From: Ovis canadensis
Lineage: Eukaryota > Chordata > Mammalia > Artiodactyla > Bovidae
Direction of reading: 5' to 3'
NCBI RefSeq assembly: GCF_042477335.2
Contig: NC_091255.1
Coordinates: 42,386,501-42,450,500, forward strand
DNA length: 64,000 nucleotides
Part shown: one piece after another, positions 12,560 through 22,493 of the stretch
Numbering within the stretch: position 1 is the stretch's first letter
How the letters are laid out: every line of letters starts with the position of its first letter
Translations under genes and position numbers: made by a program
The notes under the pieces: model-generated
Databases searched by the model: none
What the model was told of the DNA's origin: nothing
Seen by the model: only the letters and a program-made list of their open reading frames with translations

Positions 12560-12629
12560 AGCAAGTGCATCAAACAGATGAAAAGCAGTGAAGATTAGCA
12601 TTACCTGGCTCACTAGGGAAATAATGGCC
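12560..12629 (-). pseudogene. Relic MATE exon 13 with inactivated donor
   Basis: Exactly 70 bases, like SLC47A1 exon 13, after acceptor CTCCAACAG. It encodes AIISLVSQVMLIFTAFHLFD then ALA; 13 of 23 residues match the neighbour. E389 is replaced by Asp. The donor position reads CTGAGTACTG where SLC47A1 has GTGAGTACTG. Confidence 0.88.
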
Positions 12630-12769
12630 CTGTTGGAGGAAAAGAAAGTAGTCATGACTGGAAACCCATGGCTCTGTGCAGTTGTGGTTACCTGGCAGGG
12701 TGGCCAGTCCACCCAGGCCAAACACTTCTTTCCTATCTGAGAAAATGAGGGCATCATAAAACCTCACTG

Positions 12770-13018
12770 GGCTTCCCTGCCAGTCAAGTGGTTAAGAATC
12801 TGCCTTGCGATGCAGGGGACACAGGTTCAATCCCTGGTCCAGGGTGATCGCACATGCCTTGGGACAACTAAGGCCATGTGCCGCTACTGCTGAAGCCTGA
12901 GTGCCCCAGGGGCTGCTCTCCAAGAGAAGCACCGCAGTGAGAAGCCGGCCCAGACACCACAACTAGAGCAAGCCCCTGGCGCACATCAAGAAAGACCCAG
13001 CACAGCCAAAACAAACAA
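12770..13018 (+). mobile_element. CHR-type SINE, long form
   Basis: It runs from gggcttccctgccagtcaag to agcacagccaaaacaaacaa, 140 bases upstream of relic exon 13. Confidence 0.88.
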
Positions 13019-14203
13019 GGTAGTAGATCAGCCGGAGCCCGTCAGGCAGAACGAGGCAGAGTGGACGCAGTCCTGCTCTGAGTGGAGCTGCGAGCACTGC
13101 CTTCAGGTCTGTATGAACTCCAGATGGTGGAGGCCCAAAATCACACACACTCCCCCGACTCCCAGCTCCACTTCCTCAGCCCAAGGAGATGCCCCTGTCT
13201 GCACTTTGTCCTGGAAACTGCTCCCCTGTGGTAAGCCAGGCAGTCACAGGCTCCCCTCCATGCTGCCCCTTGGATCCACGTATGCCGCCTGTGGTCCAGA
13301 GTCTGAAAGCCATTTTTCACCAAATAGATTTTGTCTAGATTTTTCGCTGCTTAAGACAGGAGGGTAAATCTAGTTTCTGTTCCTCCAGCTGACCACCTCG
13401 TTAGTCCTGAGATTTTACATTTTAAACTCTGGTCTAAAATCAGTAGCACGAGATGAGCACACTTTACAGCAGTAAAGCCAAATTTCTTCAAAAGCACAAT
13501 CTGGGGCAACTGTGAAAATTACTGAGGCGTTTTCATCAAGATTTGGTTTATTTAGGACACTTATTAGTAACAGTCTAAATAACTATGCAAACACATCATC
13601 ACAGAAAATGTGAAATTCAACCTAAGATTGAGTCAGTGGTCTGCACAAACACCGCCCAGGTGATCCAGGAGGGCTTGCTGTCACAGCGTGCCCCGGACAG
13701 GAAACTGCCTGTCTGGGGGTGAGGTTTTTCCACACTCTGAGCACAAACACACTGAGCACAAGAGAAACCCCACTTTGGTTTGATAAATGATTGATTGGAG
13801 GGATGGAGGGGGTCTCCTCAGGCTTCCTTCATTCAAACCTGTTCAAGTTCAGCTCTGGTTCTCAGTCCTGGCTGCACTACAGATTTTCCTGTAGAGTGAA
13901 ATGCCACTCACCTCTCAGAGTGAGAAAAGTACAGTGAAGAAAGCAGGCATAAAATCTACAGTGTCCTTCCAGAAGATGTACATACTTGTCACTTGTAAAT
14001 GCAGAGGCAACCACATCCTTTAAAGCAGCAAGTAAGATCCCATTACAAGGGCACAGGCACCTGAAAGATACTGAAGACCCAACAGGAAGTAGACGTAATC
14101 CTAGTACCGACTTCTCATGGTCAGTGACTTAAGAAATGTAAGTGTTTCTTCTGACTGTCCAGGAAAAGACAGCTAAAGTCACCTTTAAATCACCTAAAAT
14201 CAC
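13019..14203. other. Apparently unique segment inside the relic
   Basis: Relic exon 12 should lie between here and 15.3 kb; no CKDHVGY-like coding block was found on the minus strand. Confidence 0.4.
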
Positions 14204-14960
14204 CAGCCTTATGGCAGAAAGTGAAGAGGAACTAAAAAGCCTCTTGATGAAAGTGAAAGAGGAGAGTGAAAAAGTTGGCTTAAAGCTCAACATTCAGAAA
14301 ACGAAGATCATGGCATCTGGTCCCATCACTTCATGGCAAATAGATGGGGAAACAATGTCAGACTTTATTTTGGGGGGCTCCCAAATCACTGCAGATGGTG
14401 ACTGCAGCCATGAAATTAAAAGACGCTTACTCCTTGGAAGGAAAGTTATGACCAACCTAGACAGCAGATTGAAAAGCACAGACATTACTTTGCCAACAAA
14501 GGTCCGTCTAGTCAAGGCTATGGTTTTTCCTGTGGTCATGTATGGATGTGAGAGTTGGACTGTGAAGAAAGCTGAGCGCCGAAGAATTGATGCTTTTGAA
14601 CTGTGGTGTTGGAGAAGACTCTTGAGAGTCCCTTGGACTGCAAGGAGATCCAACCAGTCCATTCTAAAGGAGATCAGCTCTGGGTGTTCTTTGGAAGGAA
14701 TGATGCTAAAGCTGAAACTCCAGTACTTTGGCCACCTCATGCCAAGAGTTGACTCACTGGAAAAGACTTTGATGCTGGGAGGGATTGCGGGCAGGAGGAA
14801 AAGGGGACGACAAAGGATGAGATGGCTGGATGGCATCACCGACTCGATGTACATGAGTCTGAGTGAACTCTGGGAGTTGGTGATGAACAGGGAGGCCTGG
14901 TGTGCTGCGATTCATGGGGTCACAAAGAGTTTGACACAACTGAGCAACTGAACTGAACTG
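14204..14960 (+). mobile_element. BovB LINE, 5'-truncated, with open RT C-terminal frame
   Basis: The 3' part of an RTE-clade BovB element. The frame from the ATG at 14211 to 14951 is open for about 245 codons (blocks [71 protein letters not shown]). It covers only sequence after the reverse-transcriptase catalytic core, so it cannot mobilise itself. The octamer aaaatcac flanks it (14196-14203 and 14961-14968), a plausible target-site duplication. It ends with the tandem gaactgaactg typical of BovB. BovB is known to have spread between reptiles and ruminants by horizontal transfer. Confidence 0.92.
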
Positions 14961-15362
14961 AAAATCACTGAAGTGATTCTAACCCCTTTTTCTCATAGAA
15001 AAGATGCTCAGTAAGATGGCATCTTCTCTAACTGCTCGGATTCCAGAACATTCAGACTGCCCAGGGGTCGGGATGCAGAGACCTGGAGGGCCGGGTACAC
15101 AGATGCTCATCAGAAAGGAGCCTGCACATGGTCACAACTGCGTTTGCAATGATTCCCTTTAGGGCCCAGGAGAACAGTATTTAGTTGGCACCTGATAACA
15201 GAAAATCATAATCAAGAGTTTTATTTAACGGAGTAAACTGGAGACAACATAAAGAATAAAATTTCAGTTGAGTTTACATATGTAAGCCAATTCCTGGAGA
15301 ACTCGTGATACACAAATTTAACTCGGATAAAATTCAGGAAGGCAGCCTCGAGCCACATCACA

Positions 15363-15471
15363 CCATGCACAGGAGGCTGGTGATGCAGGAGTGCCACCCC
15401 TGTCCTTTGTTTCCCGCCCCCAGGGTGTTGCCCACCTGGACACTGGCCACCACACTGAGGCCAGGGGGCAC
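15363..15471 (-). pseudogene. Relic MATE exon 11 with frameshift
   Basis: After acceptor TGTTCCCAG it encodes VPPGLSVVASVQVGNTLGAG, 15 of 20 residues identical to SLC47A1 exon 11. The frame is then lost: between GAG and the following VALL block it has 14 bases where SLC47A1 has 30. VALL resumes in another frame, and the expected donor GT is absent (the block runs CACCAG then CCTCC). Confidence 0.88.
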
Positions 15472-15697
15472 CTGGGAACAAACAACCACAAGTCACGAGA
15501 AGTCGGGTCTGAGAGTCAGAATACCAGCGCACTGGGGTCCACCTGCATGGAAACCCGAGATGGAGTCAGAGGTCCGGGATCCATACCTGGTCCAGTGTGT
15601 CCTTGCTGTGTGATGTAAACAAGCAGATCACCTCACTGGCTGTTACAGGCAAGTAACAGCTGCCCAGACCGCTCCCCCATCAAAGGCAGCCAAGTAG

Positions 15698-15985
15698 GGG
15701 CTTCCCTGGTGGTCCAGTGGTAGAATCCATCTTGCGGCGCAAGGGACACTGGTTTGATCTCTGGTCCAGGAAGATCCCACCTGCTGTGGAGCAACTAAGC
15801 CCCTGCACCACAGCGATTGCTGTGCTGCAGCTATGAAGCCCGTGCACCTAAACCCTGTGCTCTGCAAGGAGAGAAGCCACCGCAGTGAGAAGCCCGAGCA
15901 CTCAACAAAGGGTAGCTGCTGCTCGCTGCCACCAGAGAACGCCCTCATACAGCAAGGAAGACCTGCCGCACCAAAAGATGATCTT
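15698..15985 (+). mobile_element. CHR-type SINE, near full length
   Basis: It begins ggggcttccctggtggtcca and ends in caccaaaagatgatc plus a T-rich run; it lies about 230 bases upstream of relic exon 11. Confidence 0.88.
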
Positions 15986-16169
15986 TTTTTTTTTCTTTTT
16001 TTCAAAAAAGGGGCAGCAGAATAGGGACCTCTTAAAGATGCTGGGTATGAGGGCAAAGCACCTCCCTTATTAGCTAAACACACACTCTGAAAAGTCCATT
16101 CAACTTTGTTACATTCTACAAGATTTAGTGAACTGTAAATATAGAAATGATATGTAAAAATTAAATGAA

Positions 16170-16448
16170 CCAGGAGTTCTCTGGGGTCCAGTGGTTAAGA
16201 ATCTGCCTGCCAATGCAGGGAACACAGGTTCGACCCCTGGTCTGGAAAGATTCCACATGCTGTGGGGCAACTAAGTGCCACAAATGCTAAGCCCACACGC
16301 TGTAGAGCCTGTGCTCCACAGGAAGAAAAGCCGCCACAAGGAGAAGCCCGAGGACCACAGCTAGAGAACAGGCCCTGCTCACTGCAAGTAGAGCAAGTTC
16401 TGTGTGCAACAACAAAGACCCAGCACAGCCAAAAATAATTTTTAAAAA
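16170..16448 (+). mobile_element. CHR-type SINE
   Basis: A sense copy ending aaagacccagcacagccaaa with an A-rich tail, directly abutting a BovB fragment. Confidence 0.88.
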
Positions 16449-16451
16449 AAG

Positions 16452-16690
16452 GTTCAGTCACTCAGTCATGTCCGACTCTTTGCAACCCCATGGACTGCAG
16501 CATGCCAGGCTTCCCTGTCCATCAGCAACTCCCAGAGCTTACTCAAACTCATGTCCATCAAGTCAGTGATGCTATCCAACAATCTCATCCTTTGTCGTCC
16601 CCTTCTCCTGCCTTCAATCTTTCTCAGCATCAGGATCTTTGCCAGTGAGTCAGTTCTTCATATCAGGTGGCCTAAGTATTGGGGCTTCAA
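16452..16690 (-). mobile_element. BovB 3' fragment, antisense
   Basis: Reverse complement of the BovB 3' end, including actcatgtccatcaagtcag and aatctttctcagcatcagga. It is convergent with the BovB copy that starts 200 bases to its right. Confidence 0.88.
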
Positions 16691-16894
16691 AAAAAGAAGT
16701 AAAGCCGTTTAAAAAATTAAATAACCCATGTGAAACAAGCACTCAGAACAAACCTGGCACTCTAGGAACATTGCAAAAGCTGATGAAATCTGACCCCATC
16801 ACACATCATGTGTCCAGCATTCCTTGTGCCTAATTACCCACTAAACTGAAGTACGGCCCTTCAAATGCCAAAACTTTAATAATTGGTTATGAAT

Positions 16895-18318
16895 CCTAAA
16901 AGATGATGCTGTGAAAGTGCTGCACTCAATATGCCAGCAAATTTGGAAAACTCAGCAGTGGCCACAGGACTGGAAAAGGTCCAAAGAAAGTTAAATAAGC
17001 AGGGTGACAATATACAGTCAATCCCAAAGAAAGGCAATGCCAAAGAATGCTCAAACTACCGTACAATTGCACTCATCTCACATGCTAGTAAAATAATGCT
17101 CAAAATTCTCCAAGCCAGGCTTCAATAGTACATGAACCATGAACTTCCAGATGTTCAAGCTGGATTTAGAAAAGCCAGAGGAGCCAGAGATCAAATTGTC
17201 AACATATGTTGGATCATTGGAAAAGCAAGAGAGTTCCCAGAAAAACATCTGCTTTATTGACTATGCCAAAGCCTTTGACTGGATCACAACAAACTGGAAA
17301 ATTCTTCAAGAGATGGGAATACCAGACTACTTGACTTGCCTCCTAAGAAACCTGTATGAAGGTCAAAAAGCAACAGTTAGAACTGGACATGAAACAATAG
17401 ACTAGTTCCAAATTGGGAAAGGAGTACATCAAGGCTGTATATTGTCACCCTGCTTATTTAACTTATATGCAGAATACATCATGAGAAATGCTGGACTGGA
17501 TAAAGCACAGGCTGGATCTAGATTGCTGGGAGAAATATCAATAACCTCAGATATGTAGATGGTACCACCCTATGGCAGAAAGTGAAGAACTAAAGAGCCT
17601 TTTGTTGAAAGTGAAAGAGGAAAGTGAAAAGTTGGCTTAAAGCTCAACATTCAGAAAACTAAGATCATGGCATCTGGTCTCATCACTTCATGGCAAATAG
17701 ATGGGGAAACAGTGGCAGACTTTATTTTGGGGGGGCTCCAAAATCCCTGCAGATGGTGACTGCAGCCATGAAATTAAAAGATGCTTTCTCCTTGGAAGAA
17801 GAGCTATGACCAACCTAGACAGCTTATTAAAAAGCAGAAACATTACTTTGCCAACAAAGGTCCATCTAGTCAAAGCTATGGTTTTTCAATTAGCCATGCA
17901 TGGATTTGAGAGTTGAACTATAAAGAAAGCTGAGCACCAAAGAATTGATGCTTGTGAACTGTGATGTTGGAGAAGACTTTTGCGAGTCCCTTGCAGCAAG
18001 GAGATCCAACCAGTCAATCCTAAAGGAAATCAGTCCTGAATATTCATTAGAAGGACTGATGCTGAAGCTGAAATTCCAATACTCTGGCCATCTGATGCAA
18101 AGAACTGACTCATTGGAAAAGACCCTAATGCTGGGAAAGATTGAAAGCAGGAGGAGAAGGGGACGACAGAGGGTGAAATGGTTGAATGGCATCACCGACT
18201 CAATGGACATGAGTCTGAATAAGCTCCGGGAGTTGGTGATGGACAGAGAAGCCTGGTGTGTTTCAGTCCATGGGGTTGCAAAGAGTCAGACACGACTGAG
18301 CGACTGAACTGAACTGAA
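16895..18318 (+). mobile_element. BovB LINE, RT domain present but mutated
   Basis: About 1.4 kb covering the RT palm ([26 protein letters not shown]; normally YADD, here YVDG) through the 3' end gaactgaactgaa. Stops and indels break the frame, and one base is missing in accaccctatggcag. A dead copy in the relic's exon 3-10 interval. Confidence 0.92.
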
Positions 18319-19444
18319 TCTCATGTCTGCTTGTAATAATTTGCACGTCAGCTTTAACTTCTTATTCCTACTAGAAGCAGCATCCTCCAAAGAACCGTCT
18401 AATTTGTTGCTATTGGAGAGCCAACTTAAGTGAAGTTGATAAAAACATATGTATTAAAAATTGTTAAGAATCTGAGGAACAGTGGACCTGACTATATAAA
18501 AATTTACAAGACTTGTGGGTCCAAAGTATATGTATTGGCTTCAGCTCATGATGAATGGCCAGCTCACATGCTTATCCCCCTTCCTTCCCAAAATGCTGCA
18601 AAAATGTCAGTAAAGGTGCTATCAGAAATGAAACCCATTAACAACACTGAACATAAATGAGCAGCCGAGCTTCAGGAAGAGGGAAGGACCACAGTAAAGA
18701 AGGCTAGGTCTCACCAGTTCTTTCCAGGGGAGCCCCAGGAGGCAGTGGTAAGTGGTGCTGGGGACTCACTTCTGGGTCACAGGCAGCTCAGCCAGACCTC
18801 ACTGCTGACCACCCCTCCCTTGAGGTCACTGCACAGAGACTGGGCAAACAGAAAAGCAAAGTGCCAGAGCTCCCTGGTGCTGTGAGCACCTCAGAGCTAA
18901 GCCCTTCCCATCCTGGGGGATGGGAGGTGGGATGAGCTGGTGGGGGAGGGCAGGGCTGCTGCTCTCTGCCCCCTGCCCACAAACCCTAAAGACGTCATGG
19001 GACCAAGCCCACCTCTGTACTGAGCTGCCCACTGAGCCTTCCTATGTAGTGGAGAGGTTCACTGGAGAAAAATCCACAAACAAAGGACAGGAAAGCCATG
19101 TCAGCCTTTCAGTTTCTAAATCAACGCATCTTCCTTTTCTTGCCTAACTGCACAGGTGAGAATCTCTAATATAATGTTATTATTGCTGAATATAATATCA
19201 TTATCATCACGTCAGTCCTCTTCTGATCTCTCTCATCAGTGCCTGAATTCTGCATCCGCACCAGTAAAGCCTCGCCCTCTGGGACTCCTAGTATATGTAA
19301 AACAGGTCTCCATCTCTCACATATTCCAGTTCTACTATGTCTCATTTGTATTTATAGTGGTTAGCCTTTCTCCGCTTCTTACTCCAGTCATGACTATATG
19401 GTGTATTGTTTTAACATCATAACCATTTTAAAGTTCACACTTCA
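18319..19444. other. Apparently unique segment, no exon found
   Basis: It contains a 76-codon plus-strand frame (18430-18660) without recognisable similarity. Relic exons 3-10 were sought on the minus strand without success. Confidence 0.4.
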
Positions 19445-19565
19445 AGACTTCCCTGGTGGTCCAGTGGCTAAGACTCCACACTCCCAATGTGGGGGAGGGG
19501 AAGGGTTGGGGGGCCCAGGTTCACAGCGTCAGGGCAAAAGCTCCGAGACACCTCTGCCTTCCAGG
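19445..19565 (+). mobile_element. CHR-type SINE, diverged
   Basis: It starts gacttccctggtggtccagt and has a G-rich expansion where the tRNA-like core should continue. Confidence 0.75.
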
Positions 19566-20589
19566 AAGAGAGAAAGATGAAGCATGTCAATCTCTCAGAG
19601 TTTTATATTGAATACAAAGTAACACGTGAGCCTTTTTTGGAAGTATATTTATAAACCAACTCAAATGCTTTGTGGAACAAGGTGGGTATATAGAAATATT
19701 CTCTTATCTTAAAACCACTCTTGTAAAATCTTGTCATAATATATTCAGAATTTTCTCACAAGGTGAAAAAAGAAAAAATGTTAACTGTGTCTGGCTTTCA
19801 GAAATAGTTTTCTCAAAATGAGCCTACTCTCTCCCTAGCAATTCGCTATCTTGCCACTCACTGCCCAAGGGAGGACGGGCACAGAAACCCCTTATCTGAG
19901 ACCGTGTCCACAGAAACGCCTGCCTTTGCAACATACCCGCTTCCCACATGCTCTTTTCAGGCCTATCTGCATAATTTTAGGTTTGTATTTACTGCGTTAC
20001 TGAGATGTAGTGTAGACTCTCTGTCAAGGGATGTAAGTGGACAGAGGCCAGAGGGGAGTTGACAGGAGACAAGTTTATACAAAAAATGAGACCTGGAGAC
20101 CTTTATCACAATTCAGCAGGACTAGTTAAAGGGAAGGGGCTGGAGGAGAGAGGACGGTTCTGTGCCCAGGTCTCAAAAGAAGATAGTGATGGTCCAGGTG
20201 GCAGTTCTGAAGGAAGAGGAAGGAGGGGTGGTCAGGCACCGACTGGCCCTGGGTTCTGGGAGGGGACCAAGCGGGGGGCTGCAGAGGAAGGAAGGGTGAA
20301 GGGATCAGGGCACAGCAAACCCTGTGAGGGCAGAGGCCATGAGACACAGGTGTGAGGACCAGACAGGGCTCCAGGGATAAAAGGAGGTGAGTGGAGGTGT
20401 AAAGTTCAAAGCTTCTACTGTGGGTGCAAGTGGAGGGCTGGGAATGTGCAGGGTGGGGGACCCAAGCTGGATTCGGGGGTTCTGGAAGCCGGTGAGATGG
20501 AGAGAGGTGGACCAACACAGCCAAGGAGACAGGCACTCGGGTCCTGAGGGTGTCTGAGCATAGAAGAGGCCACCCAGAGATCATCAACG
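19566..20589. other. Purine-rich spacer, no exon found
   Basis: From about 20.05 kb the plus strand is strongly purine-rich (GGA/AGG runs), which leaves long open frames on both strands; none looks like a protein family. Confidence 0.4.
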
Positions 20590-20905
20590 AGGAAAAATAT
20601 AGGATGGTGTACTGGATGGACTGTCCAAAAATGGACGCCAGGAAAGGGGAGTCCACGTGCAAAAGAATGAAACTGGACCCCTATGTATCACCACACACAC
20701 AATCAACTTACAGTGGGTGAAAGAGCTGAAACCATAAAACTGGAAGAAAACTTGGGCAGTAAGTTTTTTGGGATCTGACACCAAAATCAAAGGCACCAGG
20801 TAAAAATAACCAAGACTCCATAAAACTAAAAGCTTCTGCACAGCAAAGGAAACCATCAACAAAATGAAAAGGCAACCCACCAAATGGGTTCACAATAACA
20901 GACCT
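20590..20905 (+). mobile_element. L1 ORF2 fragment
   Basis: The phrases gagctgaaaccataaaactg and aaagcttctgcacagcaaag are characteristic of L1 ORF2. Confidence 0.8.
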
Positions 20906-21109
20906 GAAAATAAAACGTCTGATTCCATGCACCAAGGTTGTCACGATTCAGGGCTGTACACCCATCTAGATGGGGACAGAAGGAGTATTTTCTGAGACTG
21001 GGAAAGACCACCTGCCATCACCAGCAGGAGTTTCTCACCTTTGAAGGCCTTGATGAAATGCAGGAGACAGGCAGCTGTCCACGACTTCACCAGCAAAAAA
21101 GCAGGGATG

Positions 21110-21240
21110 TCATGGTGGTTTCTTGGTTTTGGCCATGCCACTTAGCTTGTGAGATTTTAGTTCCCCAACCAGGGATTGAACCCATGCCCTCTGTAGTGAA
21201 AGGGCAGAGTCCTAATCACTGGACCACCAGGGAACTCTCC
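21110..21240 (-). mobile_element. CHR-type SINE
   Basis: An antisense copy ending actggaccaccagggaact. Confidence 0.82.
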
Positions 21241-21327
21241 AAAATGCAGGTCTTCAGAGAAGGTATCATTTCAATCCATGGGAGACACTTTACTATGAGG
21301 CTGAAATAGTGTGGCCTTAGTGAACTG

Positions 21328-21512
21328 GCAGGAGGAGAAGGGGACAACAGAGGATGAGATGGTTGGATGGCATCACCGACTCAATGCACATGAGTTTGGG
21401 TAAACTCTGGGAGCTGGTGATGGACAGGGAGGCCTGGCATGCTGGGGTTCATGGGGTCTCAAAGAGTCCCACATGACTGAGCAACTGAACTGAACTGAGC
21501 TGAACTGAGTGA
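21328..21512 (+). mobile_element. BovB 3'-terminal fragment
   Basis: About 185 bases of the BovB 3' end with the repeated gaactgaactgagctgaact. Confidence 0.88.
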
Positions 21513-21656
21513 ACTAATTCTAACTAATGGCAGCCAGCCTAGATGTAGATAAGTTACCTAGTTTAACTTCATAATAAAGGGGGAAATGTGGTTCTTCATG
21601 TTCTACCTGCAGAGTTGTCTCATGGCTACAAATTTCTTGCATAATTAGAGGTGGGT

Positions 21657-21778
21657 CCCTTGGCAACCCACTCCAGGACTCTTGCCTGGAAAATTCCATG
21701 GACTGCGGAGCCTGGTGGGCTACAGGCCATGGGGTTGCAAAGAGTCAGACACAACTGAGCAACTTCACTTTCACTTTC
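21657..21778 (+). mobile_element. Bov-tA SINE, lacking its tRNA head
   Basis: It begins at cttggcaacccactccagga and ends gagcaacttcactttcac. Confidence 0.82.
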
Positions 21779-21943
21779 CCCTGGGGCTGGTTTGAGAGTA
21801 AGGAAAACACCTTTCCTCAGTAGTCCATAGGATCTCTTTCTAAATCTGATGATGAGGTAATGGAACCCTCGGGGCAAGCTCTGACTCCATAAAGGTGCAA
21901 GTGCCAGACAAGACCGTTTAAATTCCAGGTTTTTCCTTCTCCT

Positions 21944-22013
21944 CAGTCCTAATGAAAGTGTAGCCTATCAGGCTCCTCCGTCCATGGGATTTTCCAGGCA
22001 GTCCTAATGAAAG
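21944..22013. repeat. 40-bp Bov-tA core fragment between 15-bp direct repeats
   Basis: The sequence cagtcctaatgaaag occurs at 21944-21958 and again at 21999-22013. Between them (21959-21998) is an antisense piece of Bov-tA (gcctatcaggctcctccgtc, then ccatgggattttccagg). It looks like a target-site duplication around a minimal SINE insertion or internal deletion product, right at the broken end of relic exon 2. Confidence 0.7.
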
Positions 22014-22029
22014 GAATGTAAAAACCTAC

Positions 22030-22112
22030 CGAGACAGCTCCACCTTGTCCAGGTGTCCGCGGAACACCGCGCTCACTGTGCTGATGAGAAACAGGAGCAG
22101 CCGCGCGGGGAA
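22030..22112 (-). pseudogene. Relic MATE exon 2, truncated
   Basis: After acceptor CACCCACCAG it encodes FPARLLLFLISTVSAVFRGH then LDKVELS; 16 of 27 residues equal SLC47A1 exon 2. The next codons are CGG TAG (stop at 22026-22028), so the last seven codons (DAVTLAIA region) are missing. The conserved cysteine C63 is Arg here. It lies about 240 bases from relic exon 1, where SLC47A1 has a 7.9-kb intron. Confidence 0.85.
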
Positions 22113-22349
22113 CTGGTGGGTGAGGGCGGAGGCAGCGCGTTACACCTGCCCCCGGGCCCAGAGGGAGCCGGACCCTGTCCACGGGCCGGACAACGGGGGC
22201 GGGAGGACATGGGGGGGGCCGCGGGGGACAAGGGGTGCCCGCGGGGAGGGACCATGGGATGAAGGACCACGTGTGACCGCGGAATGAGGGGCAGCGGAGG
22301 ACACGGGGTAACCGCGGGGCTGGGGGCTGGGGGCGGGTTGCTCACTCAC

Positions 22350-22493
22350 CACAGAGCCCACGAGCGCCGCCAGTCTGGGCCCCACGTCCCCGCGTCGGGG
22401 GCAGAGGTCGTCTCAGGGCCTGAGGTCGTCTCAGGGCCTGCAGGCATTCGTGCCAGCTGGCGTCTGGATGGCAGCGGGGGCAGGGGTGGCCAT
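22350..22493 (-). pseudogene. Relic MATE exon 1 with two in-frame TGA codons
   Basis: From ATG (22491-22493) it reads MATPAPAAIQTPAGTNACRP, then TGA; after the stops it continues to RLAALVGSV followed by a good donor, GTGAGTGAG, in phase 0 like SLC47A1 exon 1. Forty-eight codons compare with 45 in SLC47A1. Both TGA codons lie in an exact 18-base tandem duplication (22404-22421 and 22422-22439). The match to MATE exon 1 rests on position, phase and a loose LAALVGS / LLFLAGP resemblance, so the exon call is moderate. Confidence 0.55.
22404..22439. repeat. Exact 18-bp tandem duplication inside relic exon 1
   Basis: The unit gaggtcgtctcagggcct occurs twice without mismatch. Its length keeps the frame but doubles a TGA codon on the minus strand. 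Confidence 0.95.

Larger units (their letters stand above)
4027..22493 (-). pseudogene. Decayed third SLC47 (MATE) paralogue, tandem to SLC47A1
   Basis: Scattered minus-strand blocks match MATE exons in the correct 5'-to-3' order: exon 1 (22350-22493), 2 (22030-22112), 11 (about 15363-15471), 13 (12560-12629), 15 (5402-5487), a weak 16 (about 5.0-5.08 kb) and 17 (4027 to about 4250). They sit at SLC47-type splice boundaries, so this is a duplicated gene, not a processed copy. Lesions seen: two in-frame TGA codons in exon 1, exon 2 cut short by a stop, a net 16-base frameshifting deletion and lost donor in exon 11, donor GT changed to CT in exon 13, and several stops in exon 17. I could not find exons 3-10, 12 or 14; BovB, L1 and SINE insertions fill much of that space. 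Identity to the neighbouring SLC47A1 is about 60% in exons 2 and 13 and lower in exon 15, so the duplication looks old. Features resemble both MATE1 (GLWSG) and MATE2 (LVSQV, DW.xAAE). A highly rearranged functional gene is unlikely. Confidence 0.8.

Noticed and set aside
12500-12560. LSTGG after relic exon 13 as a fused exon 14 (compare CTSGG)
   Set aside because: The bases are intronic: they match the SLC47A1 intron just past its donor. The resemblance is coincidental and stops after five residues.
14142-14951. 269-residue protein as a host gene
   Set aside because: It is the C-terminal part of a BovB reverse-transcriptase frame extended into flanking DNA.
18430-18660. 76-codon plus-strand frame next to BovB
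   Set aside because: No similarity recognised, no splice or promoter support, length within chance.
20126-20662. 178-codon minus-strand frame
   Set aside because: It results from a purine-rich/pyrimidine-rich strand bias and runs into an L1 piece; no MATE or other similarity.
22350-22493. Reading the TGA codons of relic exon 1 as selenocysteine
   Set aside because: No MATE transporter is known as a selenoprotein, both TGA lie in a duplicated tract, and other exons carry independent lesions.
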